This document shows, in pieces, positions 1-5,211 of a stretch of 5,211 nt of DNA. Below the pieces are notes generated by a model that was not told the DNA's origin, ran no database searches, and saw only the letters and a list, made by a program, of their open reading frames with translations. The stretch is from an uncultured Alphaproteobacteria bacterium (GTDB taxonomy: Bacteria > Pseudomonadota > Alphaproteobacteria > Reyranellales > Reyranellaceae). Within the stretch, counting starts at the first letter, position 1. Every line of letters starts with the position of its first letter. A program made the translations under genes and the position numbers. The DNA lies in assembly GCA_903929895.1 (NCBI GenBank), contig CAIYWM010000374.1:1-5211 (forward strand), given 5' to 3'.

Positions 1-884
1 GGCGTGAACTTCGTCTCCTCGGCAATCGCATCGACCAGGTCGCGCGCGAGCACCAGTCTCTCGCCCACCTTCGCCTTGCTGCCCTCGGCGACGGCGGCGA
101 CTTCGACCAGCGCGTAGGCGATGTCGCGGCCGTAGGCCAGCGCCCGGTTGCCCGGCATGGTCCAGGGCGTGGTCGTCCAGATCACGATGGCGGCGCCGTC
201 GAGCTTGCCGTCCTTCGACTTCACGACCGGAAAGCGGACGTGGATCGTGTCCGACGTGTGATCGTGATATTCGATCTCGGCTTCGGCCAGCGCGGTCTTC
301 TCGACCACCGACCACAGCACCGCCTTCGAGCCCTTGTAGAGGCCGCCGTTGAGCAGGAACTTGCCCAGTTCCCTCACGATGACCGCCTCGGACTCGTACT
401 TCATCGTCGAGTAGTAATTGTCCCAGTCACCGTCGACGCCGAGGCGCTTGAACTCCTCGCGCTGGACCGTGATCCAGTGATCGGCGAAGGCCCGGCACTC
501 GCGCCGGAACTCGACGATCGGGACCTGGTCCTTGTCCTGCTTCTTGGCGCGGTACTGCTCCTCGATCTTCCACTCGATCGGCAGGCCGTGGCAGTCCCAG
601 CCCGGGACATAGTGGCTGTCCTTGCCCAGCATCTGCTGGGTGCGGCTGACGAGGTCCTTCAGGATCTTGTTGAGCGCGTGACCGATATGCAGGTTGCCGT
701 TGGCGTAGGGAGGTCCGTCGTGCAGCACGAACTTCGGGCGACCCTTGCTCTCGGTCCGAAGCCTGTCCCACAGCTTCATGTCGGCCCAGCGCTTCAGGAG
801 CTCGGGCTCCTTCTTCGGCAGGCCCGCACGCATGGGAAAGTCGGTCTTCGGCAGGAAAACGCTGGTTTTATAATCAGTTGTCAC
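1..884 (-). CDS. ileS: Isoleucyl-tRNA synthetase, N-terminal part (truncated by window edge)
   Basis: Cytoplasmic class I aminoacyl-tRNA synthetase that charges tRNA-Ile with isoleucine. I translated this frame by hand; 294 codons lie in the window, about a third of a usual 930-960 residue protein. The class I signature HIGH is at residues 66-69, within [18 protein letters not shown] (56-73), followed by [13 protein letters not shown] (94-106). The start of the CP1 editing domain shows the threonine-rich WTTTPWT motif at 236-242. The segment before it reads [16 protein letters not shown], without the Cys pair I recall in the E. coli enzyme at this place. The GTG at 884 is chosen because it gives the family N-terminus [18 protein letters not shown]; starting at the ATG at 834 would remove that conserved stretch. 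No good Shine-Dalgarno precedes the GTG. The C-terminal catalytic KMSKS part is outside the window. It has its own promoter and a structured leader, described separately. Confidence 0.97.
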   Translation of the reverse strand, partial: MTTDYKTSVFLPKTDFPMRAGLPKKEPELLKRWADMKLWDRLRTESKGRPKFVLHDGPPYANGNLHIGHALNKILKDLVSRTQQMLGKDSHYVPGWDCHGLPIEWKIEEQYRAKKQDKDQVPIVEFRRECRAFADHWITVQREEFKRLGVDGDWDNYYSTMKYESEAVIVRELGKFLLNGGLYKGSKAVLWSVVEKTALAEAEIEYHDHTSDTIHVRFPVVKSKDGKLDGAAIVIWTTTPWTMPGNRALAYGRDIAYALVEVAAVAEGSKAKVGERLVLARDLVDAIAEETKFT

Positions 885-913
885 AGGAAACTCGGCGCAG
901 GAGAGAGCAAATT

Positions 914-939
914 CCAGCCACCCGCAGGGTGGCCGCTGG
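914..939 (-). promoter_or_regulatory. Hairpin in ileS leader, proximal
   Basis: A perfect 7-bp inverted repeat (GCCACCC at 917-923 and GGGTGGC at 927-933) has a 3-nt loop and is extended by CCA/TGG at 914-916 and 937-939 past a small bulge. It lies about 30 nt upstream of the ileS GTG, in the transcribed leader if the promoter at 1020-1048 is right. No run of T follows on either strand, so it is not a classical terminator. Its role is unknown; it could affect ribosome access or RNA stability. Confidence 0.45.
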
Positions 940-951
940 CAGGCATGACGA

Positions 952-975
952 CCCGGCCGCGGTCAGCGGACCGGG
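952..975 (-). promoter_or_regulatory. Hairpin in ileS leader, distal
   Basis: CCCGG (952-956) pairs with CCGGG (971-975), and CCGC (957-960) with GCGG (966-969). This gives a 9-bp all-GC stem with a single bulged base (970) and a 5-nt loop (961-965). On the ileS strand the loop reads UGACC and contains the stop codon of a possible 15-codon upstream ORF (1010 to 963). No T-run follows. The structure is seen directly in the sequence; any regulatory role is inference. Confidence 0.45.
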
Positions 976-1019
976 CGGGTAATTCGCTCCTGGAAAGCCC
1001 TGGTGAACATAGGGCGCGC

Positions 1020-1048
1020 AATCTAGGGATGGGGGTCGGGGGGGTCAA
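1020..1048 (-). promoter_or_regulatory. Sigma70-type promoter of ileS
   Basis: On the minus strand TTGACC (1048-1043, five of six bases of the -35 consensus) is separated by exactly 17 nt from TAGATT (1025-1020, four of six of the -10 consensus). Transcription would begin near 1013 and give a leader of about 130 nt before the ileS GTG. It lies between the stop codon of the membrane protein gene and ileS, so ileS need not depend on read-through from ribF or the membrane gene. The match is good by eye but has not been tested. Confidence 0.55.
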
Positions 1049-1054
1049 GGAGCG

Positions 1055-1100
1055 CCCGACCGCCAGTTCCAGGCGGCTGCCTCCGCCCGCCCCGGTCGGG
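1055..1100 (-). repeat. Inverted repeat after the membrane protein gene, possible terminator
   Basis: CCCGACC (1055-1061) and GGTCGGG (1094-1100) are perfect 7-bp complements enclosing a GC-rich loop. An alternative inner stem pairs CCGCC (1060-1064) with GGCGG (1072-1076). The repeat begins 6 bp past the stop codon of the membrane protein gene and ends before the -35 of the ileS promoter, which is where a terminator would be expected. No T-run follows, so an intrinsic terminator cannot be claimed; an RNA 3'-end stabiliser or chance in GC-rich DNA are alternatives. Confidence 0.3.
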
Positions 1101-1105
1101 TATCG

Positions 1106-1717
1106 TCAGGCCGGGGTCGACAGCAACCTCGTACGGCGTCGCGCGGCAATCCTGAGAAGCAGGATGACCAACATCAGGACCACCGGGAGGGCATAGAGCG
1201 GGCTCTGACCGATCCGCTTGCCGTTGGTCACGACGAACGACACCCAGAGATAATAGCCACCCAGCCAATGCAGCGTCCGCCAGGCCGCCGGCCCCATCCA
1301 GGCAGCCGTTCGGTCGAACGAGGTGGCCGCCATCGCGACAATGAAGGCATAGGCGATGCCGCCGCTCACCAGCGTCCCCGGCATCACATGTTCGTGGAAC
1401 GCCTGCGGGTCCATCCGGGCGAAGGCCAGGATCGCTGCTGCGTGGATCGTGTGCGAGACGGCAAAGGCCAGGCCCAGCTGACGGCGGTTGCGGCGTTGCC
1501 AGCGCGTCAGCGCTGAGGGCCACAGCGTCAGCATCGCCTGCGCGCTGAACGCCAAGGCGAACAGTACGAGCGAGGTACGCGCGGTGATCCGGATCACCAT
1601 CCTCACGCCCGCGACGTCGTACGCGACGCTTGCGAGGCAGAGACCGGAAATCGCCAACAGAATCAGGGACAACAGGCCCAGCAAGGGCCAGCCTTCAAGC
1701 AACCGGGTCTTCGTCAT
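1106..1717 (-). CDS. Ferric-reductase-like / MsrQ (YedZ)-like six-helix membrane protein
   Basis: A 203-residue integral membrane protein with about six hydrophobic helices (near residues 11-31, 44-66, 80-100, 113-133, 147-165, 172-191) and an Arg-rich C-terminal tail. The pattern GRT/ART-SL, RRNRRQLGL, then SHTIHAAA and later WRTLHWLGGYYLW follows the ferric-reductase-like transmembrane family, whose members carry haem b and pass electrons across the inner membrane; MsrQ passes them to the periplasmic methionine sulfoxide reductase MsrP. H92 and H150 align with the two central haem ligands of E. coli MsrQ (H91, H151). The position matching its H164 is Val here, and a further His is at 89. 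No msrP lies in the window, so the electron acceptor is unknown. The start at 1717 is preferred over an in-frame ATG at 1741, because a good Shine-Dalgarno precedes it and 1741 falls inside the operator. It is divergent from the TetR gene, which probably represses it. The family call is fairly sure, the substrate is not. Confidence 0.8.
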   Translation of the reverse strand: MTKTRLLEGWPLLGLLSLILLAISGLCLASVAYDVAGVRMVIRITARTSLVLFALAFSAQAMLTLWPSALTRWQRRNRRQLGLAFAVSHTIHAAAILAFARMDPQAFHEHVMPGTLVSGGIAYAFIVAMAATSFDRTAAWMGPAAWRTLHWLGGYYLWVSFVVTNGKRIGQSPLYALPVVLMLVILLLRIAARRRTRLLSTPA

Positions 1718-1722
1718 GGCAT

Positions 1723-1728
1723 CTCTCC
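1723..1728 (-). promoter_or_regulatory. Ribosome binding site of the membrane protein gene
   Basis: GGAGAG on the minus strand lies 5 nt before the ATG at 1717. This decides the start in favour of 1717 and leaves the palindrome at 1734-1748 in non-coding DNA. Confidence 0.7.
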
Positions 1729-1733
1729 ATAAT

Positions 1734-1748
1734 GTAAGCATTGCTTAC
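1734..1748. promoter_or_regulatory. TetR-type operator 1
   Basis: A perfect 15-bp palindrome, GTAAGCA-T-TGCTTAC, 17 bp upstream of the ATG of the membrane protein gene. A second near-identical copy lies at 1778-1792. TetR-family dimers typically bind such 13-20 bp palindromes next to their own divergent gene. A TTGACC at 1771-1766 on the minus strand would place its -10 at or inside this palindrome (17-18 nt spacing), but that -10 sequence (GTAAGC/TAAGCA) is poor, so the exact promoter is not assigned. Confidence 0.75.
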
Positions 1749-1777
1749 TTTACAGTCCCGACATCGGTCAATGCAGT

Positions 1778-1792
1778 GTACGCACTGCTTAC
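1778..1792. promoter_or_regulatory. TetR-type operator 2
   Basis: GTACGCA-C-TGCTTAC differs from operator 1 at two of 15 positions and is palindromic apart from one mismatched pair. Read on the minus strand the site starts AATGTAAGCA, the same ten bases that begin operator 1 on the plus strand. The centres (1741 and 1785) are 44 bp apart, close to four helical turns, so two dimers could sit on nearly the same face of the DNA. The site lies just upstream of the TetR start codons, as expected for autorepression. Confidence 0.7.
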
Positions 1793-1825
1793 ATTCACAT
1801 GCCCGTGATGCTAGCCTTGGCCGCA

Positions 1826-2458
1826 ATGGCCAGACGCCCCGTTGCAAAAGCGAAGAAGAAGCCGAGCCGCACCTATCACCACGGCACGCTGCGCGCGGCG
1901 TTGATCGAAGCGACTCTGCGGCTGGTCGAGGAAGGCGGGCCGGAGGCCGTTACCGTGCGCGAAGCGGCACGACGCGCCGGAGTCTCATCAGGGGCGCCGT
2001 TCCGCCACTTCCCCAACCGGACAGTGCTCATGACGGCCGTGGCCGAGGAGGCAACCCACCGGCTGCATGCGGCAGTCCTCGCGGCGGTCGAGCAGGTCAC
2101 CACCGAGACTCCGCTCGTCCAGCTAAGGGTGATCGGCCGCGCCTATCTCCAGTGGGCCTCCGACAATCCGACCCACTTCGCCGTCGTCTCCAACCGCGGC
2201 CTGATCGATTACGAGAGCTCGCCGTCGATGCAGCGCGAGAACGAGGATATCCAGGCGCTGATGGGCCGCCTGCTCGATGCGGCGGGCGCGCCCGCCGGCG
2301 CGACGCTCGCCGCACGCGCCTTCGTCTATGGACTGGCGCGCATGCGCATCGACGGCCACCTGCCGCAATGGGGTGTCGCGTCTTCGGGAGAGGCGCTCGC
2401 GGCGATGGACGCCGCGCTCGATCTTTTTCTCGAAGGTCTGCTCAGGCCGCGAGGATAG
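1826..2458 (+). CDS. TetR/AcrR-family transcriptional repressor with WHG-type C-terminal domain
   Basis: A 210-residue DNA-binding regulator. A basic N-terminal arm (residues 2-16, RRP and KAKKK) leads into RTYHHGTLRAALIEA and the helix-turn-helix VREAARRAGVSSGAPFRHF (44-62), the typical TetR_N pattern. The C-terminal half, with AYLQWASDNPTHFAVV (106-121) and RMRIDGHLPQWG near 172-183, resembles the WHG ligand/dimer domain (TetR_C_33) found in many alphaproteobacterial regulators. The inducer cannot be read from the sequence. The gene is divergent from the ferric-reductase-like gene, and the gap carries two matching palindromes, so it most likely represses both that gene and itself. Start choice is uncertain: in-frame ATGs at 1799, 1808 and 1826 all lack a Shine-Dalgarno. 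I chose 1826 because MARRP...KKPSRTYHHG is the usual family beginning and MPVMLALAA is not. Its last 17 bp overlap the end of ribF on the other strand. Confidence 0.9.
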   Translation: MARRPVAKAKKKPSRTYHHGTLRAALIEATLRLVEEGGPEAVTVREAARRAGVSSGAPFRHFPNRTVLMTAVAEEATHRLHAAVLAAVEQVTTETPLVQLRVIGRAYLQWASDNPTHFAVVSNRGLIDYESSPSMQRENEDIQALMGRLLDAAGAPAGATLAARAFVYGLARMRIDGHLPQWGVASSGEALAAMDAALDLFLEGLLRPRG

Positions 2459-3368
2459 AGCGCGCGCGCTCCCCGTCGGCCGCGATCTGGGCCTTGAGCT
2501 GGTCGAGGCCGGAGAACTTCATTTCGGCACGGATGAAATCGACCAGCGCGACCCGCAGGACCTTTCCATAGAGGTCGCCCGTGAAGTCGAACAGGTGGAC
2601 CTCGAAATTCTCCTGCAGCTTGCCGAAGGTCGGGCGCTTGCCGAGGTTGGCGACGCCGTTGCGCCAGGTGCCGTCGACCAGGGCCCGCAGCGCATAGACG
2701 CCGAAACGCGGGCGCAGATGCTCTCCGAGCGCCACGTTGGCGGTCGGGAATCCGATGGTGCGGCCGCGCTGGTCGCCCAGTTCGACCTTGCCCTCGATCT
2801 CCCATTGATGCCCCAGCAGGCTGGCGGCCTCGCGGGCCCAGCCGTGGCGCAGCGACTCGCGGATGCGGGTCGATGAATAGATCTCGCCTTCATGCGTCAC
2901 CGGATCGAGCACCGAGACCTCGAAGCCGCGCGCCCTGCCCTCGGCCCGCAGCATCTCGACGTTGCCGCTGCGGCGGGTGCCGAAGGTGAAGTCGTAGCCG
3001 CACACGACATGGCGCGCCCGCAGCCCCTTCACGAGCACATCCTCGATGAACGAGGCCGCCGGCAGGGCCGCGAACGCCGCATCGAAGTGCTGTGCCAGCA
3101 CCGCCTTCACGCCATGCTCGGCCAGCAGCCGCGTCTTGGCCGGCGCCAGGGTCAGCCGGAACGGCCCGGTGTCGGGCACGAAGAAGCCGCGCGGGTGCGG
3201 CTCGAAGGTGAAGGCAAGCAGCGGCACGCCGAGTTCCCCGGCCTTATCCCGCGCATGCGCGAGCAGCGCCTGGTGGCCGTGATGCACCCCGTCGAAGTTG
3301 CCGAGCGCCACCACGCCGCCCGTCCACTCGGGCGGCACCGAACGCCAGTCGTCGAACACCGGAACCAT
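2442..3368 (-). CDS. ribF: Bifunctional riboflavin kinase / FAD synthetase
   Basis: A cytoplasmic 308-residue enzyme (E. coli RibF is 313) that phosphorylates riboflavin to FMN and adenylates FMN to FAD. The N-terminal nucleotidyltransferase half shows ALGNFDGVHHGHQALL (21-36), TFEPHPR (54-60), GYDFTFG (124-130) and the YSSTRIR motif (164-170). The C-terminal flavokinase half shows GRTIGFPTAN (202-211), GKRPTFG (243-249) and FEVHLFDF (255-262), which carries the expected catalytic Glu at 256. Both halves are complete and no key motif is missing. The ATG at 3368 is 9 bp after the stop of the MaoC gene, so the two are likely one transcript; the preceding GCGGAT is only a weak ribosome binding site. 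FAD supply fits flavin-dependent acyl-CoA dehydrogenases, but ribF is housekeeping and is usually next to ileS in proteobacteria. Here a two-gene module separates it from ileS. Confidence 0.97.
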   Translation of the reverse strand: MVPVFDDWRSVPPEWTGGVVALGNFDGVHHGHQALLAHARDKAGELGVPLLAFTFEPHPRGFFVPDTGPFRLTLAPAKTRLLAEHGVKAVLAQHFDAAFAALPAASFIEDVLVKGLRARHVVCGYDFTFGTRRSGNVEMLRAEGRARGFEVSVLDPVTHEGEIYSSTRIRESLRHGWAREAASLLGHQWEIEGKVELGDQRGRTIGFPTANVALGEHLRPRFGVYALRALVDGTWRNGVANLGKRPTFGKLQENFEVHLFDFTGDLYGKVLRVALVDFIRAEMKFSGLDQLKAQIAADGERARSILAA

Positions 3369-3377
3369 GCGATCCGC

Positions 3378-3824
3378 TCAGGCCGCGTCGCGCCGCGGCA
3401 CCAGCACGACGGCCTCGCCGTCGATCACCACCTTGTCGCCGTTCAGGCACTGGGTCTTCAGCGTGACGCGGCGGCGCTTCTCGTCGATGGCGGTGATGGT
3501 CGCGACGGCGGTGATCGTCTCGCCGACCAGGACCGGCGCCATGAAGTTCATGGTCTGGGAAATATAGACCGCACCCGGTCCCGGCAGCTTGGTGCCGATC
3601 ACGGTCGAGATGAAGCTGCCGCTCAGCATGCCGTGCGCAATGCGCTGGCCGAAACGCGTGGTGCGGGCGAAGCCATCGTGCAGGTGGATCGGGTTGGTGT
3701 CGCCGGACACGCCGGCGAAGGCCACGATGTCGGCGTCGGTAACGGTCTTGCCGAACATCGCCGACATGCCGGGCTTGAGGTCTTCCAGGAACAGGCCGTT
3801 CATCGCGGCGAAGGCACTCGACAC
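3378..3824 (-). CDS. MaoC-family (R)-specific enoyl-CoA hydratase
   Basis: A 148-residue single hot-dog-fold protein of the MaoC/PhaJ type, which hydrates trans-2-enoyl-CoA to (R)-3-hydroxyacyl-CoA. The hydratase-2 motif is intact: FAGVSGDTNPIHLHD at 36-50 with the catalytic pair D42 and H47, followed by RIAHGML (61-67). PhaJ-type proteins of this length work as dimers and feed beta-oxidation intermediates into polyhydroxyalkanoate or related pathways; the actual substrate is unknown. The frame is open to 4064, but the true start is read as the GTG at 3824, because AGGGGAG stands 9 nt before it; the ATG at 3803 is the alternative and has no such site. The gene precedes ribF by 9 bp and is divergent from the phosphotransferase across a 68-bp gap. 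PhaJ-like naming would be a guess, so no symbol is given. Confidence 0.92.
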   Translation of the reverse strand: MSSAFAAMNGLFLEDLKPGMSAMFGKTVTDADIVAFAGVSGDTNPIHLHDGFARTTRFGQRIAHGMLSGSFISTVIGTKLPGPGAVYISQTMNFMAPVLVGETITAVATITAIDEKRRRVTLKTQCLNGDKVVIDGEAVVLVPRRDAA

Positions 3825-3833
3825 TTTGCTGAT

Positions 3834-3840
3834 CTCCCCT
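3834..3840 (-). promoter_or_regulatory. Ribosome binding site of the MaoC gene
   Basis: AGGGGAG on the minus strand, 9 nt upstream of GTG 3824. It is the strongest Shine-Dalgarno-like site in the window and argues for the GTG rather than the ATG at 3803 or any start further upstream. Confidence 0.65.
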
Positions 3841-3872
3841 GTTGGCGCGGTCCTCTTACCATGCGGCGGAGC

Positions 3873-3883
3873 CTGTGCCACAG
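3873..3883. promoter_or_regulatory. Small palindrome in the MaoC/phosphotransferase divergent gap
   Basis: CTGTG-C-CACAG is a perfect 5+5 inverted repeat near the middle of the 68-bp region between two divergent starts. It is placed where an operator would be, but it is short, no second copy is seen, and no regulator gene is adjacent. I could not assign clear -35/-10 boxes in this gap for either gene. Confidence 0.2.
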
Positions 3884-3892
3884 TCCCGGTAA

Positions 3893-4918
3893 ATGAGCGT
3901 TCACACGTCGACTGAAACAGAAACCGTCGCTCGCGTCCTCCGCGAAGCGACCCGCCGCCATTTCGGGGCCCCGGCGACCATCGAAGCCCTGTCCCGCCAG
4001 TCAGGCGGCGCCTCGCGCCAGACCTGGAGCTTCGACGCCGTGGTGAACGGCGAGCGCCACGCACTCATCCTGCGCCGCGACCCGCCGGCCCAGGGCAAGA
4101 CCGAGCGCGAACGCGCCATCGCCGTCGACCGCGCGACCGAATTCCGGGTGCTGCGCGCGGCCCATGCGGCCGGCGTGCTCGCGCCCGAGCCGTTGTTCGA
4201 GCTCACGCCGCAGGACGGGCTGGGCGAGGCCTATGTGATGCGCCGGGTCGGCGGCATTGCCATCGCCCGCAAGCTGCTGCGCGATCCGCCCTATGAGGCG
4301 GCGCGCGGCAGGATCGCGGGCCAGCTCGGCGAGATCCTGGCGCGCATCCATGCGACCGATCCCGCCACCCTGCCGCCTCTCGTGCGGCGCGAGGCGGCCG
4401 ACCATATCGCCGAGCTTCGCCGCTCGCTCGATGCGCTGGATCAGCCGCAGCCGGTGTTCGAACTGGCCCTGTCCTGGCTCGACCGGCGCAAGCCCGCGCC
4501 GCTCGCCCGGCCGGTGCTGGTCCATGGCGACTATCGCACCGGCAATTATCTGGTCGACGAGACGGGCGTGACGACGATCCTCGACTGGGAACTCGCCCAT
4601 CTCGGCGACCCGGTGGAGGATCTGGGCTGGCTCTGCGTGAAGAGCTGGCGCTTCGGCGCGATCGACAGGCCGGCGGGCGGCTTCGGCAGCCGCGAGGAAT
4701 TGTGGGCCGCCTACGAGCGCGCCGGCGGCGGCACAGTCGATCCGGTTCGCGCCCACTGGTGGGAAGTCTTCGGCACCGTCCACTGGGGCATCATCTGTCT
4801 CAACCAGGCCTGGAAGCACCTCTCGGGATCGATCAGGTCGATGGAGCATGCCTCGATCGGACGGCGCGCCGTCGAGACCGAAGTCGACCTGTTGCAACTG
4901 CTGAAGCAGGGAGCCTGA
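3893..4918 (+). CDS. Phosphotransferase family protein (APH / ACAD10-LvaA type)
   Basis: A 341-residue soluble kinase-fold protein. An N-lobe glycine/serine stretch SGGASRQTW (37-45) and basic strand LILRRDP (58-64) are followed by the catalytic-loop motif LVHGDYRTGNYLVD (209-222), with presumed catalytic D213 and metal-binding N218, and the DFG-equivalent ILDWELAHLGDP (229-240), with metal-binding D231. This is the APH family in the branch fused to or neighbouring acyl-CoA dehydrogenases (the kinase part of ACAD10/11), not an antibiotic-resistance enzyme. Characterised relatives phosphorylate the 4-hydroxyl of 4-hydroxyacyl-CoAs. The stop is 2 bp before a DUF6285-like gene, so the two are translationally linked. 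No Shine-Dalgarno precedes ATG 3893, but no other suitable start is near. The exact substrate is inference. Confidence 0.9.
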   Translation: MSVHTSTETETVARVLREATRRHFGAPATIEALSRQSGGASRQTWSFDAVVNGERHALILRRDPPAQGKTERERAIAVDRATEFRVLRAAHAAGVLAPEPLFELTPQDGLGEAYVMRRVGGIAIARKLLRDPPYEAARGRIAGQLGEILARIHATDPATLPPLVRREAADHIAELRRSLDALDQPQPVFELALSWLDRRKPAPLARPVLVHGDYRTGNYLVDETGVTTILDWELAHLGDPVEDLGWLCVKSWRFGAIDRPAGGFGSREELWAAYERAGGGTVDPVRAHWWEVFGTVHWGIICLNQAWKHLSGSIRSMEHASIGRRAVETEVDLLQLLKQGA

Positions 4919-4920
4919 TC

Positions 4921-5211
4921 GTGGCCCAGGACCGCCCCACCGCCGCCGAACTTTTAGGCGCCATCGCCGACTTTCTGCGCGAGGAGGCAACGCCGGCGCT
5001 TGATCGCACCGAGCCCCGCCTCGGCTTCCAGATGCGGGTCGCCGTGAACTCGCTCGCCATCCTCGAACGCGAGGTGCGCCTCGGACCGGCCGCCGATGCA
5101 CGCGAGCACGAGCGTCTGGTCGGGCTACTCGGCCACGAGGCCCCGCTCGAAGAGTTGAACCGCGAACTGGCGCGCCAGCTGCGCACTGGCGAGCGCGACG
5201 AGAGCGACACC
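4921..5211 (+). CDS. DUF6285-like small protein, partial (3' end outside window)
   Basis: Ninety-seven codons are open from a GTG at 4921 to the window edge, too far right for a complete ORF to be visible. The GTG is supported by CAGGGAG at 4907-4913, 7 nt upstream, and by following the phosphotransferase stop by 2 bp. The protein starts AQDRPTAAELLGAIADFLRE and continues with TEPRLGFQMRVAVNSLAILERE, a helical pattern with a conserved-looking FQMRVAxNSLxxxERE core. I recognise this as the DUF6285 type that usually follows an APH/ACAD10-type phosphotransferase. No catalytic motif, signal peptide or membrane segment is visible. The tight coupling suggests a partner subunit of the kinase, like LvaB for LvaA. 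The family name is from memory and the function is inferred. Confidence 0.8.
   Translation, partial: MAQDRPTAAELLGAIADFLREEATPALDRTEPRLGFQMRVAVNSLAILEREVRLGPAADAREHERLVGLLGHEAPLEELNRELARQLRTGERDESDT

Noticed and set aside
926..936. AGGGTGGCCGC on the plus strand, similar to the T-box core AGGGTGGNACCGC
   Set aside because: It is on the strand opposite to ileS, is incomplete, and is one arm of the proximal hairpin; T-box leaders are also not expected upstream of alphaproteobacterial ileS.
240..1196. 318-residue plus-strand ORF over ileS and the leader
   Set aside because: It is antisense to a clear ileS frame, has a low-complexity Leu/Asp/Arg-rich product typical of GC-rich shadow frames, and crosses the ileS leader and promoter.
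1718..1741. Eight-residue N-terminal extension of the membrane protein from ATG 1741
   Set aside because: It would put the ribosome binding site and part of operator 1 inside the coding region; ATG 1717 has a well-placed GGAGAG.
2281..2296. 16-bp perfect palindrome GGCGGGCGCGCCCGCC
   Set aside because: It lies inside the TetR coding region over Ala/Gly/Pro codons in GC-rich DNA and needs no other explanation.
1741..2571. 276-residue plus-strand ORF in another frame over tetR
   Set aside because: It begins inside operator 1, is strongly Arg-rich and overlaps the clear TetR frame throughout.
2892..3896. 334-residue plus-strand ORF opposite ribF and the MaoC gene
   Set aside because: It is antisense to two well-supported enzymes, and its His/Arg/Asp-rich composition is that of a shadow frame.
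3825..4064. Upstream extension of the MaoC frame to 4064
   Set aside because: It would overlap the phosphotransferase start on the other strand and adds an Arg-rich, non-homologous stretch; a strong ribosome binding site supports GTG 3824 instead.
4001..5101. 366-residue minus-strand ORF over the phosphotransferase and DUF6285 genes
   Set aside because: The plus strand carries intact kinase motifs across the same stretch; the antisense product shows no recognisable domain and is the usual GC-rich artefact.

Overview
The window is GC-rich (roughly two thirds G+C by eye), gene-dense bacterial chromosome. The gene content and order (ileS, ribF and a MaoC hydratase on one strand; an ACAD10/LvaA-type phosphotransferase followed by a DUF6285-type small protein) and the protein sequences point to an alphaproteobacterium, probably Rhodospirillales or Hyphomicrobiales-like. 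No species assignment is possible from the sequence alone. I see no tRNA, rRNA, CRISPR, insertion sequence or phage gene.

Layout, left to right. (1) The 5' two-sevenths or so of ileS (isoleucyl-tRNA synthetase), minus strand, running off the left edge. It starts at a GTG at 884 and has a leader of about 130 nt with two strong hairpins and a good sigma70-type promoter at 1020-1048. (2) A divergent pair: a six-helix MsrQ/YedZ-like ferric-reductase-type membrane protein (minus, 1106-1717) and a TetR/AcrR repressor with a WHG-type C-terminal domain (plus, 1826-2458). The gap between them holds two near-identical 15-bp palindromes, which are the obvious operators of the TetR protein. (3) ribF (bifunctional riboflavin kinase/FAD synthetase), minus, whose 3' end overlaps the 3' end of the tetR gene by 17 bp. 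(4) A MaoC-type (R)-enoyl-CoA hydratase, minus, 9 bp upstream of ribF. (5) Divergent from it, a phosphotransferase of the APH/ACAD10 type and, 2 bp further on, a DUF6285-like small protein that runs off the right edge.

How the genes relate. MaoC-ribF looks like one operon. In many proteobacteria ribF is followed directly by ileS (then lspA). Here a self-contained, probably self-regulated module (membrane haem-type protein plus its TetR repressor) sits between ribF and ileS, and ileS has its own promoter just beyond that module. On the right, the phosphotransferase and its small partner resemble the two-part 4-hydroxyacyl-CoA kinase LvaA/LvaB of levulinate catabolism; with the MaoC hydratase next to them, the theme is acyl-CoA/hydroxyacyl-CoA metabolism.

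The most interesting items are the double TetR operator over the divergent promoter region, the placement of this module inside the ribF-ileS cluster, the structured ileS leader with a possible 15-codon upstream ORF ending in a hairpin loop, and the kinase/DUF6285 pair. Nothing here is clear evidence of a wholly new system.
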